From NCBI RefSeq assembly GCF_037975245.1, contig NC_092563.1, positions 29,971,960 through 30,035,959 on the forward strand: 64,000 nucleotides of DNA. Reading direction: 5' to 3'. A model generated the notes under the pieces. That model was not told the DNA's origin. It was given only the letters and a program-made list of their open reading frames with translations, and searched no databases. The translations under genes were made by a program, and so were the position numbers. This document shows positions 12,001-21,437 of this stretch, piece after piece. Numbering within the stretch: position 1 is the stretch's first letter; every line of letters begins with the position of its first letter. The stretch is from Apostichopus japonicus (Eukaryota > Echinodermata > Holothuroidea > Aspidochirotida > Stichopodidae).

Positions 12001-12756
12001 ATTTCCACAGAGAAAAGTATCAGAAATAAACACTCGACCATTTGTGACACAATTAACAAAACTGAATTAAAGGTAGAGTTTGTCACAATATTGTTACGTA
12101 ACTAAAATCTCTAAACAAAACAAGTGATGTCATTACTCTTCCAAGGCCAATGGAGGTTGCTGCCAGTCCTATTACACCACCTCTTTTAGCATTTGGATTG
12201 GAGGAGGACACAAAATCCTTGTCCAGGACTTTGATTATCTTTTCCACATCGCTGAAGTTCTTGTTGTTGGCCAAGTCCCTGATGAGTCTAAGAAAATAGG
12301 ACCAGGAAGTTTCATTTTCAATAAGCGACAAATATTATTTTATTAAATTTAATTTTGATTCAGTGTGTCATATATTGAGGAGTTGAGTTTTAGGACTCGT
12401 CTTCTGACAACCATAAAATCCCACCCATGGTGCAGGCCGGGGACAATTAATTCATAGCCGAAAGAATCAGCCAAATTGACCACATTGTGAAAACGCAAAG
12501 ATATATAGCACCATTGTACAAAGTTTGTAGTACTTTTCTGTTATTAAGAAAAGACAACACTAATCATACTGAAAATTGCACAATCAAAACATAGTCCCAA
12601 TTACTTCAAACATATTTACAAGAGTATTAGATTACGATAAAAGCTTTTTGCTCACTTTTCAATCTCTAAAGCAGCTCCTTTCCTCTTTTCATATAACCGG
12701 TCACTCAGAGCTCTTGCAATGGACTGAGGAAGAGGTCCATAATCTTTGTCTGCCAT
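16..12756 (-). CDS. VAC14: VAC14 (PIKfyve complex scaffold), N-terminal nine exons, gene runs off the left edge
   Basis: VAC14 is the HEAT-repeat scaffold that holds PIKfyve and FIG4 together on endo-lysosomal membranes to make and turn over PI(3,5)P2. Coding exons, all with continuous phase, are 12756-12656, 12287-12137, 9267-9100, 5333-5271, 4501-4394, 3044-2935, 2653-2547, 1437-1300 and 129-16 (1060 nt, about 353 codons). Landmarks resembling the vertebrate protein include [13 protein letters not shown] in exon 1, [15 protein letters not shown] in exon 2, [10 protein letters not shown] in exon 3, [14 protein letters not shown] in exon 5, [14 protein letters not shown] in exon 6 and [18 protein letters not shown] in exon 8. 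ATG 12756 is the start because the following residues align with the known N-terminus. Human VAC14 is about 780 residues, so more than half is missing to the left. All introns are GT-AG except intron 8, which is AT-AC. A Penelope-like element sits in intron 2 in antisense orientation, and a LINE remnant in intron 3. Confidence 0.93.
130..1299 (-). other. U12-type AT-AC intron of VAC14 (intron 8)
   Basis: The exon ending at 1300 is followed on the minus strand by ATATCCTTTAA, which matches the U12 donor consensus, and no GT lies near the homology border. The intron ends with AC at 131-130. A branch-site-like TCTTTAAC (about 151-144) lies 14-15 nt before that AC, within the usual 10-20 nt. Splicing here joins CAT-G to AT-ATC-CGA, giving RKHDIREVAK, which matches the family sequence without a gap. 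Intron length is 1170 nt. Confidence 0.85.
1036..1112 (-). repeat. tRNA-derived (SINE-like) fragment
   Basis: The minus strand reads roughly like a tRNA: a D-arm-like GGATAACTCAATTTGTATAA and later a B-box-like GGTTGCTGGTTCGAAGTTTG. It does not fold into a clean cloverleaf by eye, so I read it as a decayed tRNA-related SINE in a VAC14 intron and not a working tRNA gene. Confidence 0.4.
1660..1893. repeat. (GGA)n microsatellite, about 230 bp
   Basis: A nearly pure run of GGA triplets with a few GGG-GGA variants in the left third, inside the U12-flanking intron region of VAC14. It creates long false frames of poly-Arg, poly-Leu and poly-Ser in all phases. The purine strand is the non-coding strand of VAC14. 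Confidence 0.97.
3962..4250. repeat. 11-bp minisatellite (CATGCAGTCAT / CATGCCGTCAC)
   Basis: About 26 tandem copies of an 11-bp unit. Two sites vary (CAG/CCG and CAT/CAC), giving mixed blocks of variants. The unit length is not a multiple of three, so each plus-strand frame reads a shifted His/Pro/Ser-rich repeat. None is a gene. It lies between VAC14 exons 5 and 6. Confidence 0.96.
4895..5170. repeat. Four-copy ~65-bp tandem repeat
   Basis: Units built around TTATTGAGGCAGGGGGAGA and GGGGAACAGAGAAACAATGG recur near 4900, 4965, 5037 and 5103 with small indels. The array lies 100 bp from VAC14 exon 4 (5271-5333). Open frames here are products of the repeat. Confidence 0.85.
5960..6433 (-). 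pseudogene. Degenerate non-LTR retrotransposon reverse transcriptase fragment (CR1/L2-like)
   Basis: Minus-strand frames contain two separated blocks of a LINE reverse transcriptase. The upstream block (about 6433-6200) reads [16 protein letters not shown], the conserved YRPVSNLSFLSK region. The downstream block (6229-5981) has [18 protein letters not shown] and the catalytic-box relative [11 protein letters not shown]. Stops and a frame change separate them, and the sequence between the blocks (including the first catalytic aspartate region) is missing. It is a dead internal fragment in VAC14 intron 3, in the same orientation as VAC14. CR1, L2 or a related clade is an inference from motif spacing. 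Confidence 0.75.
6434..9099. other. VAC14 intron 3 sequence with dispersed repeat and CA runs
   Basis: No gene seen. About 7290-7570 matches the dispersed family found again near 20.6-20.8 kb, with shared phrases such as CATACCAAGTATGAAGTTAA, followed by (CA)n at 7582-7604. A second (CA)n lies at 7813-7830. The span 8461-8673 is a pyrimidine-rich open frame with no recognisable domain. Confidence 0.6.
9606..9682. repeat. Inverted pair of short Penelope-end remnants
   Basis: The core GATCCTAGCAGGATCTTCTTTAG at 9615-9637 is followed at about 9642-9670 by its near inverse, CTCTGAAGAAAATCCTGCTAGGATC. Both resemble the ribozyme-like tip of the Penelope element that begins about 70 bp to the right, so they look like decayed ends of a second copy. 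Confidence 0.6.
9972..11513 (+). CDS. Penelope-like reverse transcriptase with GIY-YIG endonuclease domain (5'-truncated)
   Basis: An uninterrupted frame of about 513 codons with no proper ATG at its start. The first residues ([17 protein letters not shown]) correspond to an internal part of the reverse transcriptase, so the N-terminal part is lost where the inverted repeat begins. Visible motifs are [11 protein letters not shown] (first catalytic Asp block), [18 protein letters not shown], the catalytic [12 protein letters not shown], and the thumb-side VNFLDVTV. The C-terminus has a GIY-YIG nuclease: [19 protein letters not shown] (GIQ-YVG core) with [13 protein letters not shown]. The frame is intact to TAA 11511-11513, so this copy was inserted recently or belongs to a young family. 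It is probably not able to move alone because the 5' part is absent. Confidence 0.9.
   Translation, partial: RSPTEKISLFVDHFIKPLVPQINSYIHDTPDFLRKLEDIKNQIPSTAIIGTFDVTSLYTNIPHAEGIAATCAALSKKVHPCPPISDIKALMQQVLTKNNFTFMDKHYLQRHGTAMGTRMAPSYACLFMSSLEERMLSTAPCRPLIWWRYIDDIFFIWTSDEDSLLTFINHINSFHSTIKFTSDYSHQQVNFLDVTVRKEHGSLSTDLYTKPTDTHQYLHSSSCHPRHCKSGIAYSQALRLRRICSNNSSFIRHTDALEKHLIARGHSARRVREAIQRVRSLSRSSTLAVKDKKGRDCDNKLPLVVTFHPNLPPLQKITSNNHNILLTSDRLQRAVPEKPIIAYRRPRNLRDLLVRAAVPPLTSNPTPIQHGTFKCDRTSRCIVCSHHIVESNSITSHSMQLTHKTKGHITCTTTNVIYLISCRVCGIQYVGETKTTLKKRFYGHRSTVNTMKTETPVGEHFNLPNHTINDMSLQGIESLGSRPDLVRISRERLWMQRLRTIQPHGLNIQEGHD
11828..11865 (+). ncRNA. Hammerhead-ribozyme-like motif at the Penelope 3' end
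   Basis: Order of parts: stem I strand GCCT, core CTGAAGA, hairpin GATCC-TGCTA-GGATC, core GAAA, CGTC, then stem I partner AGGC. This fits the conserved C-U-G-A-N-G-A ... GAAA ... UH layout. Stem III is almost absent, as reported for minimal Penelope ribozymes thought to act as dimers. An inverted copy lies at the left end (about 9764-9801). Activity is inferred only. Confidence 0.6.
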
Positions 12757-12968
12757 TTTCTAGAACAAAAAAATCAAAGGTAACAAAAATTTGTTTATTG
12801 AAGTACTGTAGTCAGTGTGATTGATGAAAGAAATTTAGAAAGTTTACCCTCTTTGTCAGCGATATGTTTGGTAAACACTCCTTCTGCCAGAGTCTACAAT
12901 TTTTACAGTTAATATTGACTGTTTGTCAATTTTTACTCTTGTCAATACTGACTACCACATTACCTAAA

Positions 12969-13544
12969 CTATTTAAGTCTTTTTGAAATCTTGATGTCAA
13001 AGTTGAATGTTACTTTTGAATGTTTTCCATAAATTTGCATTTTAATTGTGACAATCAACAATTTATGACAATTTGTACTAGGGACAAAGAAAGGTTCCTC
13101 TGGAACTGAAATGGAATCACTGACTACTTGCTCATGCCACTTTACAGTACATGGTGAAAAATTCCTGGTGAGAATCTCAGAACCATCAATTGCAATCTGA
13201 TTTTTAGTACTTTTATCTAGGCTTGGAAATTTGCCCATCAAACCCTAAAAATCTGTTTTATAGTGTTTCTCTTCTACTCTTGCAATAAAAGGAAAAATAA
13301 AGATAAATACAGCCATTCTCATCAAATTGTAATTTTACACAACTATAGGCTAATTAAGCACTAAACATACAGGACTGTGAAATGTTATCTCATTTGTCAA
13401 TTGATATAAATAAGAATAATTGTGATACCAGTAGCCACTCTATAGTTGGCAATAAGGAACTCTTACCTGATGCTTTGAAAAAGACTTTTTGCTTAAGAAG
13501 GCATCTTTGTGTTTTCCATGTTCCGCTTCTTTAAAACTGGCCAT
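12969..13544 (-). CDS. Complete two-exon gene for a 117-residue protein of unknown function
   Basis: Exon 1 (13544-13467) starts MASFKEAEHGKHKDAFLSKK and ends CAG before a GTAAGA donor. Exon 2 (13244-12969) follows an ATTTTTAG acceptor in phase 0 and runs to a TAG stop. The joined product has 117 residues. It is Lys-rich at the N-terminus and has no signal peptide or membrane segment. The middle and end contain WHEQVVSDSISVPEEPFF and a Lys/Phe-rich tail (VTFNFDIKISKRLK). The gene ends only 213 bp upstream of the VAC14 start codon on the same strand, so the two are tightly packed or share a transcript. I do not recognise the family. The matched splice signals and continuous frame argue that it is real. 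Confidence 0.6.
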
Positions 13545-14602
13545 GCTGCTCAGCTTCCAATAACTTAGCTGGTAGTTATATTCCAAAAAAGTGAAGGTAA
13601 GGATTGAACTACGAATCCCTTTTATTTATTAGGAGGACTGATGAGCCAAGTGGTTAAGGTCTTGTCAGTAGCCTAATTCGATTCTAAAATTGGTCAAATA
13701 TGTTTGATCTCCATAAGGCCTGCAATCTAAATTAGCTCATGACTAGTATTTGTAGGGTAATCTTTAGTTTCAAGCTTACTAATGCATTAATCCTGTCTCT
13801 ATTTGCATTTCTATAGAACTACCTCAATTTTATTCAGTTAAAGGAACATTTAAGTTAGTAAATATCTAGTTTCCTATGCAAATAGCAAAGCACAAAAGTT
13901 TTGGATATACTCCTAGCCAAGGAAGGCTTTGTAATTTTATTCTCAGGTAGGCCTAATAAGAATTGAAATATTCGTGTAATAACGGTTTCACAGAGGCTAT
14001 TCCCTACATGATATATTTAATGCCCGACCGCTAGCTGTTAATACCAGAGTAAACACTGTTCCAGCCAGTAAAGAAACGCCCTTGTGTTCCTTCTTTGAAC
14101 ATTTTAGCCTAGGTGCACGTTTCAACTCGAGTACTACTAGTACTACTAGCTCGAGATGTAGGCCTAGCCCTATGGTGTACCACTTTTGCGAAATAATATT
14201 ATTTCCGGGAAGGCATTTTAATCTGGCATGGGATTAATGCGAATACCAATGAACAAGAAACAAAAGGTTGCAGAGAAACTTACTTTTTATAACTGAACGA
14301 CGATACATAGGAAGTAATCGAAGCGTGTCCGGTTCCTTTGAGAACGATAAGGAGGTATTGTACAGCGGGTCAGGGTGAGAAAAATAAATAGGCGGTGACC
14401 ACAAACTGGACAATTAAAATGCTGTCTGCTAGGCAACATAACGAAGGCTAGTCAGGGTTGAATCTGCCGTTCCCATTTTCATGTTTCATATACCAAGTCA
14501 CGTAAGTCCTTATTGTTCAATCAATTAGAAAGTAAAAAAAAGCTCCATATCAGTCATTACATCAGCAGGGAGAACCAAAGTATTTACAAAATTCTCTTTT
14601 TG
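13545..14602. other. Intergenic stretch upstream of the 117-residue gene
   Basis: No coding frame supported. Near 13640 (GATGAGCCAAGTGGTTAAGG) there is tRNA-like D-arm wording but no full cloverleaf. At 14126-14156 there is a short palindrome, CTCGAG-TACTACTAGTACTACTAG-CTCGAG. Confidence 0.5.
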
Positions 14603-14869
14603 TTAACGTCGTTGCCCTGTTGTTTGAATTAAAAATAATGTGAAACTTGTATTGATGCGAAAAGTATCCACATTGCTAATTGAAAACCCCATCTCAGTCA
14701 GTATCTTGCCCCTAAATCGAGGTAGGTTGATTGAATGTAACCTATTTTGACTGACTAAACCTTCAACTACTCCAGCAAGATGGATCACAGCGGGCGGTCT
14801 GTGATGTAATCCGGGTAAGTGCTCTTCCAAAGCTTTACTTAGGCTTATATACTCTTCATGTTCATTTAC
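14603..14869 (-). CDS. Possible terminal coding exon of an unidentified minus-strand gene
   Basis: A frame of 88 codons follows an acceptor-like TTTGGTTTCACAG and reads VNEHEEYISLSKALEEHLPG, then PPAVIHLAGVVEGLVSQN and INLPRFRGKILTEMGFSI, ending ...TTGQRR-stop. Composition is balanced and unlike the surrounding repeats. I found no upstream exon to join to it; the next 2 kb to the right is repeat. It could be the 3' exon of a gene whose other exons lie beyond the repeats, a retained fragment, or chance. Confidence 0.35.
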   Translation of the reverse strand, partial: VNEHEEYISLSKALEEHLPGLHHRPPAVIHLAGVVEGLVSQNRLHSINLPRFRGKILTEMGFSISNVDTFRINTSFTLFLIQTTGQRR

Positions 14870-14959
14870 CTGTGAAACCAAACACTTTCAGAATGCTTGC
14901 TAAGTTGTCCAAGTACTTAGAATTTCATCAAAATGCGTCTATTATATAGAGTTTTCGCA

Positions 14960-16900
14960 ATTTGACCCCAAAATACGAAAACTTCCTGTAATGAATGTTC
15001 TATGTCAAGTACGAAGTTTGCATGATAAGGTTCTTTGGACATTCGAATAAGAATGCCTTAATTTGCATATGTTATTCATTCAATATAAAAGCATAGCGTG
15101 CTACATTCCAAAGCAGACCAAGATTGAAATTTACATTATACAGTTGCCATTGCGTTTGTCTGTCATTCGAGTTACTTTGCAGTTGTTAGGTTTGTTCACA
15201 GGGACCGACGCCACATTGTACTCCTTCATACCAAATATTAGTTCTGCCCAAGGTTCCAATATCAAGATATCATGTTTACAAGGTTTTCACAATTTGACCT
15301 ATGATGACCCAAAATGACCTCCAAAAAAAGCCAGTGGGCTTATTGTGATTCCTTGGAATTGAGATTATAATCCCAAGCTTTAATATCACATTGAACATAC
15401 ATTATAATGTACCCGTTATCTGGCAACACCTTCACACAAAGTATGATTCAATTCTGAAAATGTTTACATTTGACCCTGTGACCTCATTATTATTCATGAG
15501 ATGAGCACCAGAATTAATAGGGTTCATCTACTCACTATGGCACATGTATGTACCAAGTATGAATTCAATCTAACTTGTCGTTGTTCGGATTACCATGTTT
15601 AGTGAAAAAAACTTAAGCCCTGCCCCTAATAAATGTGCATAATATCAACTTGAACATATATCACTATGTACTCGATATCTACCAACATATTAATATTAAG
15701 TATAAATAAATTATAAATTCCTAATAAATTATTAGCATTTGAAGATTTTTACGTTGACCCCGTGACCTCATTATTATTCATGAGATGAGCACCACAATCA
15801 ATAGGGTTCTTCTACTCAGTATGGCGCATATATGTATCAAGTATGACTTTAATCCAACTTCTCGTTGTTCAGTTAACGTGTTTACAAGCTTAAGTTTATT
15901 TTCACTAAAATATATTTTAGTGAAAATAAACTTAAGCCCCGCTCCCTTCTAAATATGCATAATATCAATTTGAACATGTTACAATTTACCCACTATCTAC
16001 CAACATATTAATACCAAATTTGAATTAATTCTGACTTTTGGTTGCAGAGTTATAAGCATTTGGAGATTTTCACATTTGACCTTGTGACTTCATTATTATT
16101 CATGAGATGAGCACCAAAATGAATAGTTCATCTACCTGTACTCACTATGGAGCACTTATGTACCAAGTATGACTTCAATCCAACTTGTCTTTACTCAGTT
16201 ACCGTGTTTACAATCTATTTTAGTGAAAATCAACTTAAGCCCCGCCCCCAATAAATATGCATAGATCAACTTGAACATATTTCACCATGTAACCGTTAAC
16301 TACCAACATATTAATACCAAGTGTAAATAAATTCTGACCTTTGGTTGGGGAGTATTAGAATTCGCAGACTTTTACGTTTGACCCCGTGACCTACTTACTA
16401 TTCATAAGATGAGCACCAAAATCAATAGGGTTCTTCTCAGTATGGCGCATCTATGTACCAAGTATGACTTCAATCCAATTTGCCATTGTTGAGTTATCGT
16501 GTTTACAAGCCAAGGGCGTCACATACACACACACATACACACGCGATCACTATCGTATAGATTCCTTGAACCCCGGCAAGGAATCAAAAAGGCTTCTTGT
16601 ATTCTACGTACTCATAAGCCTATTAATGTGGTATTCTATGTACTCATAAACATTAAATGAGATCTGCCCAAGCTTACCTTGCGTGCTTTCAAAGTTTTCA
16701 CAATTTGAACCTTGGTGACCCCAAATGACCTTTGACCTCCACAAAACCTCATTAAATCAATGTTCTACTTCTACACACCAAATATGAAATGGGTCCGACC
16801 TTCCCTTCTTCAAATAGCGTGTTTAATAGCTGGGCGTCACAAACGCACACACTCGAGCCATCATATATGCAAAGGTTACATTATCATCGAACCCAATTAA
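14960..16900 (-). repeat. Dispersed repeat with three ~310-bp internal tandem units (reverse copy of 45.8-47.1 kb)
   Basis: Phrases such as CATTATTATTCATGAGATGAG, ACCAAGTATGACTTCAATCC and CTTAAGCCCCGCCCC recur about every 310 bp near 15.49, 15.78, 16.09 and 16.39 kb. The same units occur in reverse complement at 45.8-47.1 kb. A hairpin around TTCCTTG...CAAGGAA marks one end near 16560. No coding potential seen. Confidence 0.85.
15888..15937. repeat. 50-bp perfect palindrome
   Basis: GCTTAAGTTTATTTTCACTA and its exact complement meet at AAATATATTT with no spacer, at the junction of two internal units of the dispersed repeat. This looks like a head-to-head join of the conserved CTTAAGTTTATTTTCACTAAAATA end. 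Confidence 0.95.
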
Positions 16901-17223
16901 AACCGCTGATGACATTCTACACTTGCCAGTTGCATATCCAACATATCACAAACTGAAAATCCATCTCGCGACGTGTAATGCTGACATGATTTTCGCCTAA
17001 AGCTTCAAAAATTTCGAGCACATTTTGTGTACAAATCTCCGAGGATATAAATAATCAACTGATTTGGTAACAAGAGTAATTAATGTACGTCTGATCCAGA
17101 TCGTTTCTTTGTTGTTGCAAGTTTAGCAATACTCCTTATTTTGTATGCATGAATGTTGAATAGTGTATAGTTAACTACTGATGGTGCAATCATCAGGTGA
17201 ACTGTATATTATTTCAGGCTATC

Positions 17224-18274
17224 TTAAAATTGTTGGTGACTGATGGACAGTGATGAGTTTCCGTTGATGGAATTCAGCTCCAGATCCGAGGATGATTTAA
17301 TGTGCAAATCAACACTGCAATGTTGGTGTAGCCTTAAGTTGACCTTTTGACCTATGACACAATGGTGTAATGGGAGCAGTGTTCCTTCAAGGTCTCTTCC
17401 TGTTGGTGCTCTCACAGCCATATACAAAGGGTAGGGTGGTGGAAGTGCTCCACAGACATCATCAACCACAACACATTGTTCAGGCTGGTAGCAAGGGATG
17501 TAGGTGAAGCCTTTTTCAATTCTGCTCAAAAGTACCTATTAGCACAACCTGCTATCATCAAAATATGCCTCAAATATGGGAGTCCATTGATGAACCCACC
17601 CCTTTATATATATGTATGGCAGTACTTGGAAAGCTTGCGAGGTGCCCATTGGTAAGTCCATTCTCCATCCTGGCATGATAAAGGATCAGCTGAAGTGTAT
17701 TCACAAGTTTTTGTCTCAGATACAAGCTCTACAAGTCTACAGCATTCAACTTTTCACAGCAGATAGCCAACACTCTAATAACACCATCCAATTTTTTAAG
17801 TTGTATTTATTTGTAGGTCCTTAAAAAGTTTCCTTTCTTATTTTAAGGTAGTTTTGAATTGATGTTTAAAATCTCTTTAGAAATTTTCTGTACAACTGAA
17901 AACAGGATAGAAATGGCCGAATCAAGAAAGATTGACCTGACGCAAGAATAGGAAAATACTTCATTTCAAAGATAGTGTGGTACATTTTAATTTAATCATG
18001 CACACAGGAATTCTACAAGTATGTTGGCACTAACAGTTGTTAATCTTAAAGAGTTGTCAAAACTTGATAGAAATAAATAAAACAACACATAACTGTTTTT
18101 TGCTTTATATTGGTAACATTAGCAAGTAACATTCAATTCATGAGCAACAAATCCAACAATCACCGACAAGTACTCGTGTGAAAGACAATAACTCTGCCTC
18201 CATCTTGCTTGCTCTTCTCTGGAGATACCAGAACACCCATGGTACAAAGACACTCTGCAATTGTTGTCCAGTCG
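17224..18274 (-). CDS. Open reading frame across the last two host-gene exons (uncertain)
   Basis: Joining exon 18274-18164 to exon 17521-17224 keeps one frame of about 136 codons: DWTTIAECLCTMGVLVSPEK, then GFTYIPCYQPEQCVVVDD, PPPYPLYMAVRAPTGRD and a stop after SISHQQF. It is Cys-rich with no domain I recognise. No start codon was found, and the exon upstream does not give a clean extension in all duplicates. It may be a chance frame in a non-coding RNA, or the 3' end of a real protein gene that hosts the snoRNAs. Confidence 0.3.
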
Positions 18275-18549
18275 CTGCAGGAAAGAAAGAATAATCTAAG
18301 TAGGTGACACAACTTCAAAGGATAGTCTAGCAACAGACAATTTGACACTTCTGTACTGCCATCATTTACTCAGTCATAAAATTATGCAAATATCCATATC
18401 TTCCCCGTACAAAACTTCTCTCGGCCTAGCAATGCAACTTAGGCCACCTGAATATCCCTTCCAGGTACATTTACCATTTAAGTGAAATTCAATCACAACA
18501 ATTATATTAAATATAACACAAAAGTTCCCAAATCTTTACCAAACATGTG

Positions 18550-18683
18550 AGGTGTAGTTTGATTTTTCGGCACAAGATAAGCAACAAGAAACTCACTTGC
18601 TTCCTATCAAACATTTCATGTAAGCCGCTGAAATACTGGCATCTAGATACCATGGTGTACAGGTACCTGACGTGGCAGTGGCT
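18550..18683 (-). ncRNA. H/ACA snoRNA, copy A
   Basis: 134-nt RNA with two hairpins. The 5' hairpin closes with GCCACTG/CAGCGGC and has an inner stem AGGTACC/GGTATCT. Box H is ACATGA. The 3' hairpin closes with GTTTGAT/ATCAAAC and has inner AAGCAA/TTGCTT. Box ACA lies three nt from the 3' end. The pseudouridylation target was not assigned. Confidence 0.85.
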
Positions 18684-19002
18684 AGCTTAGAATTCTTCAT
18701 TTGTCACAGTTGATTATACACTGGGTTGGCTACATGCAGGCAACTGAAAATATGTTACAGTGGCCATTTTTATGAATGACACTTTTAATTAATTGCTTAC
18801 CTCGTTATGACAGAACAGCATTCATCTACATGAAAGAAACCACTTCCTCACTCATCTTTCTTTCAATATTCTGAAATGGAACACAAAGTAGTGTTGGTGA
18901 ACCTAATGCTCATTTGTTGTCAATATATATTAATTAATTAATACTAATTACGAATATAATTCAATTACGGATAACTGTCAATTATCTGTAATGAATTTAA
19001 TG

Positions 19003-19136
19003 AAATGTAGTTTGATTTTTCGGCACAAGATAAGCAACAAGAAACTCGCTTGCTTCCTATCAAACATTTCATGTAAGCCGCTGAAATACTGGCATCTAGA
19101 TACCGTGGTGTACAGGTATCTGACGTGGCAGTGGCT
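19003..19136 (-). ncRNA. H/ACA snoRNA, copy B
   Basis: The same 134-nt RNA with four substitutions compared with copy A in the parts compared. Boxes H (ACATGA) and ACA are kept, as is the GTTTGAT/ATCAAAC stem. It sits in the intron between exons 19398-19327 and 18870-18801. Confidence 0.85.
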
Positions 19137-19488
19137 AAGTTCGGCAAAACAATGAAGACTAGCTTAGCACTTGCTTTCAAAAAATTGCAAAACATCAATT
19201 TGCATACTTCATTTGTCACAATTGATTATACACTGGGTTGGCTACATGCAGGCAACTGAAAAAATATGTGTTACAGGGGTCATTTTTAGTCAATTTGAAG
19301 AATTATACCTTTAATTAATTGCTTACCTCGTTATGACAGAACAGCATCATCAACATGAAAAGAATCCGCTTCCTCACTTATCTCATTCTTTCAAAATTCT
19401 GAAATGGAAAACAAAGTGTTCATGAAGCTAATGCTCATTTGTTGTCAATATATATTTATTAATTATTAAGAATAAATTTTAAATACAG

Positions 19489-19622
19489 AAATGTAGTTTG
19501 ATTTTTCGGCACAAGATAAGCAACAAGAAACTCACTTGCTTCCTATCAAACATTCCATTTAAGCCACTGAAATACTGGCATCTAGATTCCATGGTGTACA
19601 GGTACCTGACGTGGCAGTGGCT
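19489..19622 (-). ncRNA. H/ACA snoRNA, copy C
   Basis: Same length and fold. The 5' hairpin base is fully paired here (GCCACTG/CAGTGGC), where the other copies have an A-C mismatch. Box H reads AAATGG, departing from ANANNA at the last base, so this copy may be weaker. Box ACA is intact. Confidence 0.8.
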
Positions 19623-19966
19623 AATTTTACATGAATAAATTCAGATGACAGTTCAAATTGACATTTATGCGAGTTTCTTCTACCTCATACCAACCCCAAA
19701 TGAATGTTCTCAATATATTCATGCCCTTCTGTGCCAATAGATTACAGACCTCACTTGAGCCAGAGGCTTCAGTTTGAAATTATGTTCTTCGTAAAGACCA
19801 AATAAATACTTACCACTGTTTTAGCCATGACGACAGGTTATACAAGTCATACCCTGGGTGGTAGGTAGATGAGAGTCTGATTCATGTACCTATAAACAGA
19901 AAATAAGAGCTTGTGAGTACAGCACGCATTATTACAACACAAAAGCCAGTCTGGTAAGAATAAAGG

Positions 19967-20100
19967 GAGTGTAGTTTGATTTTTCGGCACAAGGTAAGCA
20001 ACAAGAAACTCACTTGCTTCCTATCAAACATTTCATTTAAGCCGCTGAAATACTGGCATCTAGATACCATGGTGTACAGGTACCTGACGTGGCAGTGGCT
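19967..20100 (-). ncRNA. H/ACA snoRNA, copy D
   Basis: Fourth 134-nt copy, nearest the 5' side of the host transcript. Box H is AAATGA, box ACA is kept, and both hairpin stems are intact. Intron between exons 20276-20243 and 19889-19814. Confidence 0.85.
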
Positions 20101-21024
20101 AATGCAATATAAAAGTGATCCAAATCTGGATTCAACGTTTACCATGGCAACTATAGAGACAACATTCTCGATTAACACGGTAAATGAAACATGGATCAAC
20201 CAAAAAATCTGCTCAAGGAACAATGGTCTCCTGACTACTTACCATAGACTTCAGGAAGAGCAACAGATTTGGTGACCTAGGATGAATAAAAAGAAAAACA
20301 GTTGCTAGGGTTTGCTCTTTCCAGAAATTATTTAACTTGATTTAGCTTTGTGATTTCTTGCCATACAATCTGCTCAGAATTCAAAATACTGTAACTATAT
20401 AACTAATGTAGAGCAAGTGATATGAATTTGTCCAAGAATTAAGTGAAAACGACGAAAATATTTGTAGAAATCACTCAAGATTGTACAGTACAGGATATAA
20501 ACCAAATATTTCCATAACCAGAAAGAACAAGTCTTCGGATGTACCAAATTCGAGCTAGCATTTGCTGGATGCCAAGTATGTTTCATTGAAAACCTATAAA
20601 GCCCCTTCGGTGAATTGCCTGTTGTGCTCATGTGACCTTTGACTTCTACCAATGTCAATGGATTCTTGCACTCACCAAGCTCAATCTACGCACTTAGTAT
20701 TGAGTCCATGAAAGGTTGAAAACAATAGGCTCCTTGTACTAAGACTGATCCACATACCAACTATGAAGTGAATCCACTATTAAGTTACTGTGTACGAGCA
20801 AGTGTCCCATACATACACACGCACCATCACAGATTAGTTTTGCCTCTGCAAGGAATCAAATTCCATGAGCTTTCTCCATCTCACAAAATATTCATTGACA
20901 GAAATTTGGTCAGAAAATTTCAGAATTCCATCACTTTGTTCAAATTTGCATACATTTCCACTGTAGTATTTAATATTTACCAGAAAGTAACAGGAATGAA
21001 ACGATGGCAAGAGACAAAATGTTT

Positions 21025-21103
21025 ACGAGGAGAGATCTCAGAGTAACCTATCACCATTGTCTAGTCTGACTGGGGCGGTAGTATTCATCATTGAACCTCC
21101 TGT
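21025..21103 (-). ncRNA. SNORD31: Box C/D snoRNA, U31 (SNORD31)-like
   Basis: Box C ATGATGA (21091-21085) and box D CTGA (21041-21038). The guide ACCGCCCCAGT lies directly before a D' box CAGA, and a C'-like GTGATAG follows. The guide matches human U31 and is complementary to the GACTGGGGCGGT stretch of 28S rRNA. The outer stem is imperfect (AGGAG/CTCCT beyond a five-nt internal loop). Confidence 0.8.
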
Positions 21104-21437
21104 ATTTTGCAACGACCTCCTTAGCCAAAAAAAAAAAGCATTTTAATGACTCAAACTCACCTAGTATCCACCAGAGTTGAGGAATGGAACAACTGAACTG
21201 TTTAAGTAGCATCTCTCTAACAAATGAATGCAAAATGAAAGCTCTCATCAAATGGACATTCAATGTTGTTAAATGCTCACACATTTTTTACACATCTTTT
21301 AATGAAATTTACACTGAGTGCTGGTTAAAGTTAGTCCAGTATTAACATCCTAAATAGTCAACAAACCAAAATGATATCCACTTACAATCTCTGATACCTC
21401 AAGTCTGTTTTGGTACCAAAGAAAATATAATTCTTAT

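Noticed and set aside
13630-13700. tRNA gene (Ser/Leu-like D arm)
   Set aside because: GAGCCAAGTGGTTAAGG fits a D arm but the acceptor and T arms do not close; at best a tRNA-derived relic.
17522-18163. A snoRNA in the last intron of the host gene
   Set aside because: A TTGATGA box-C-like word occurs, but there is no box D or closing stem; no H/ACA fold found by eye.
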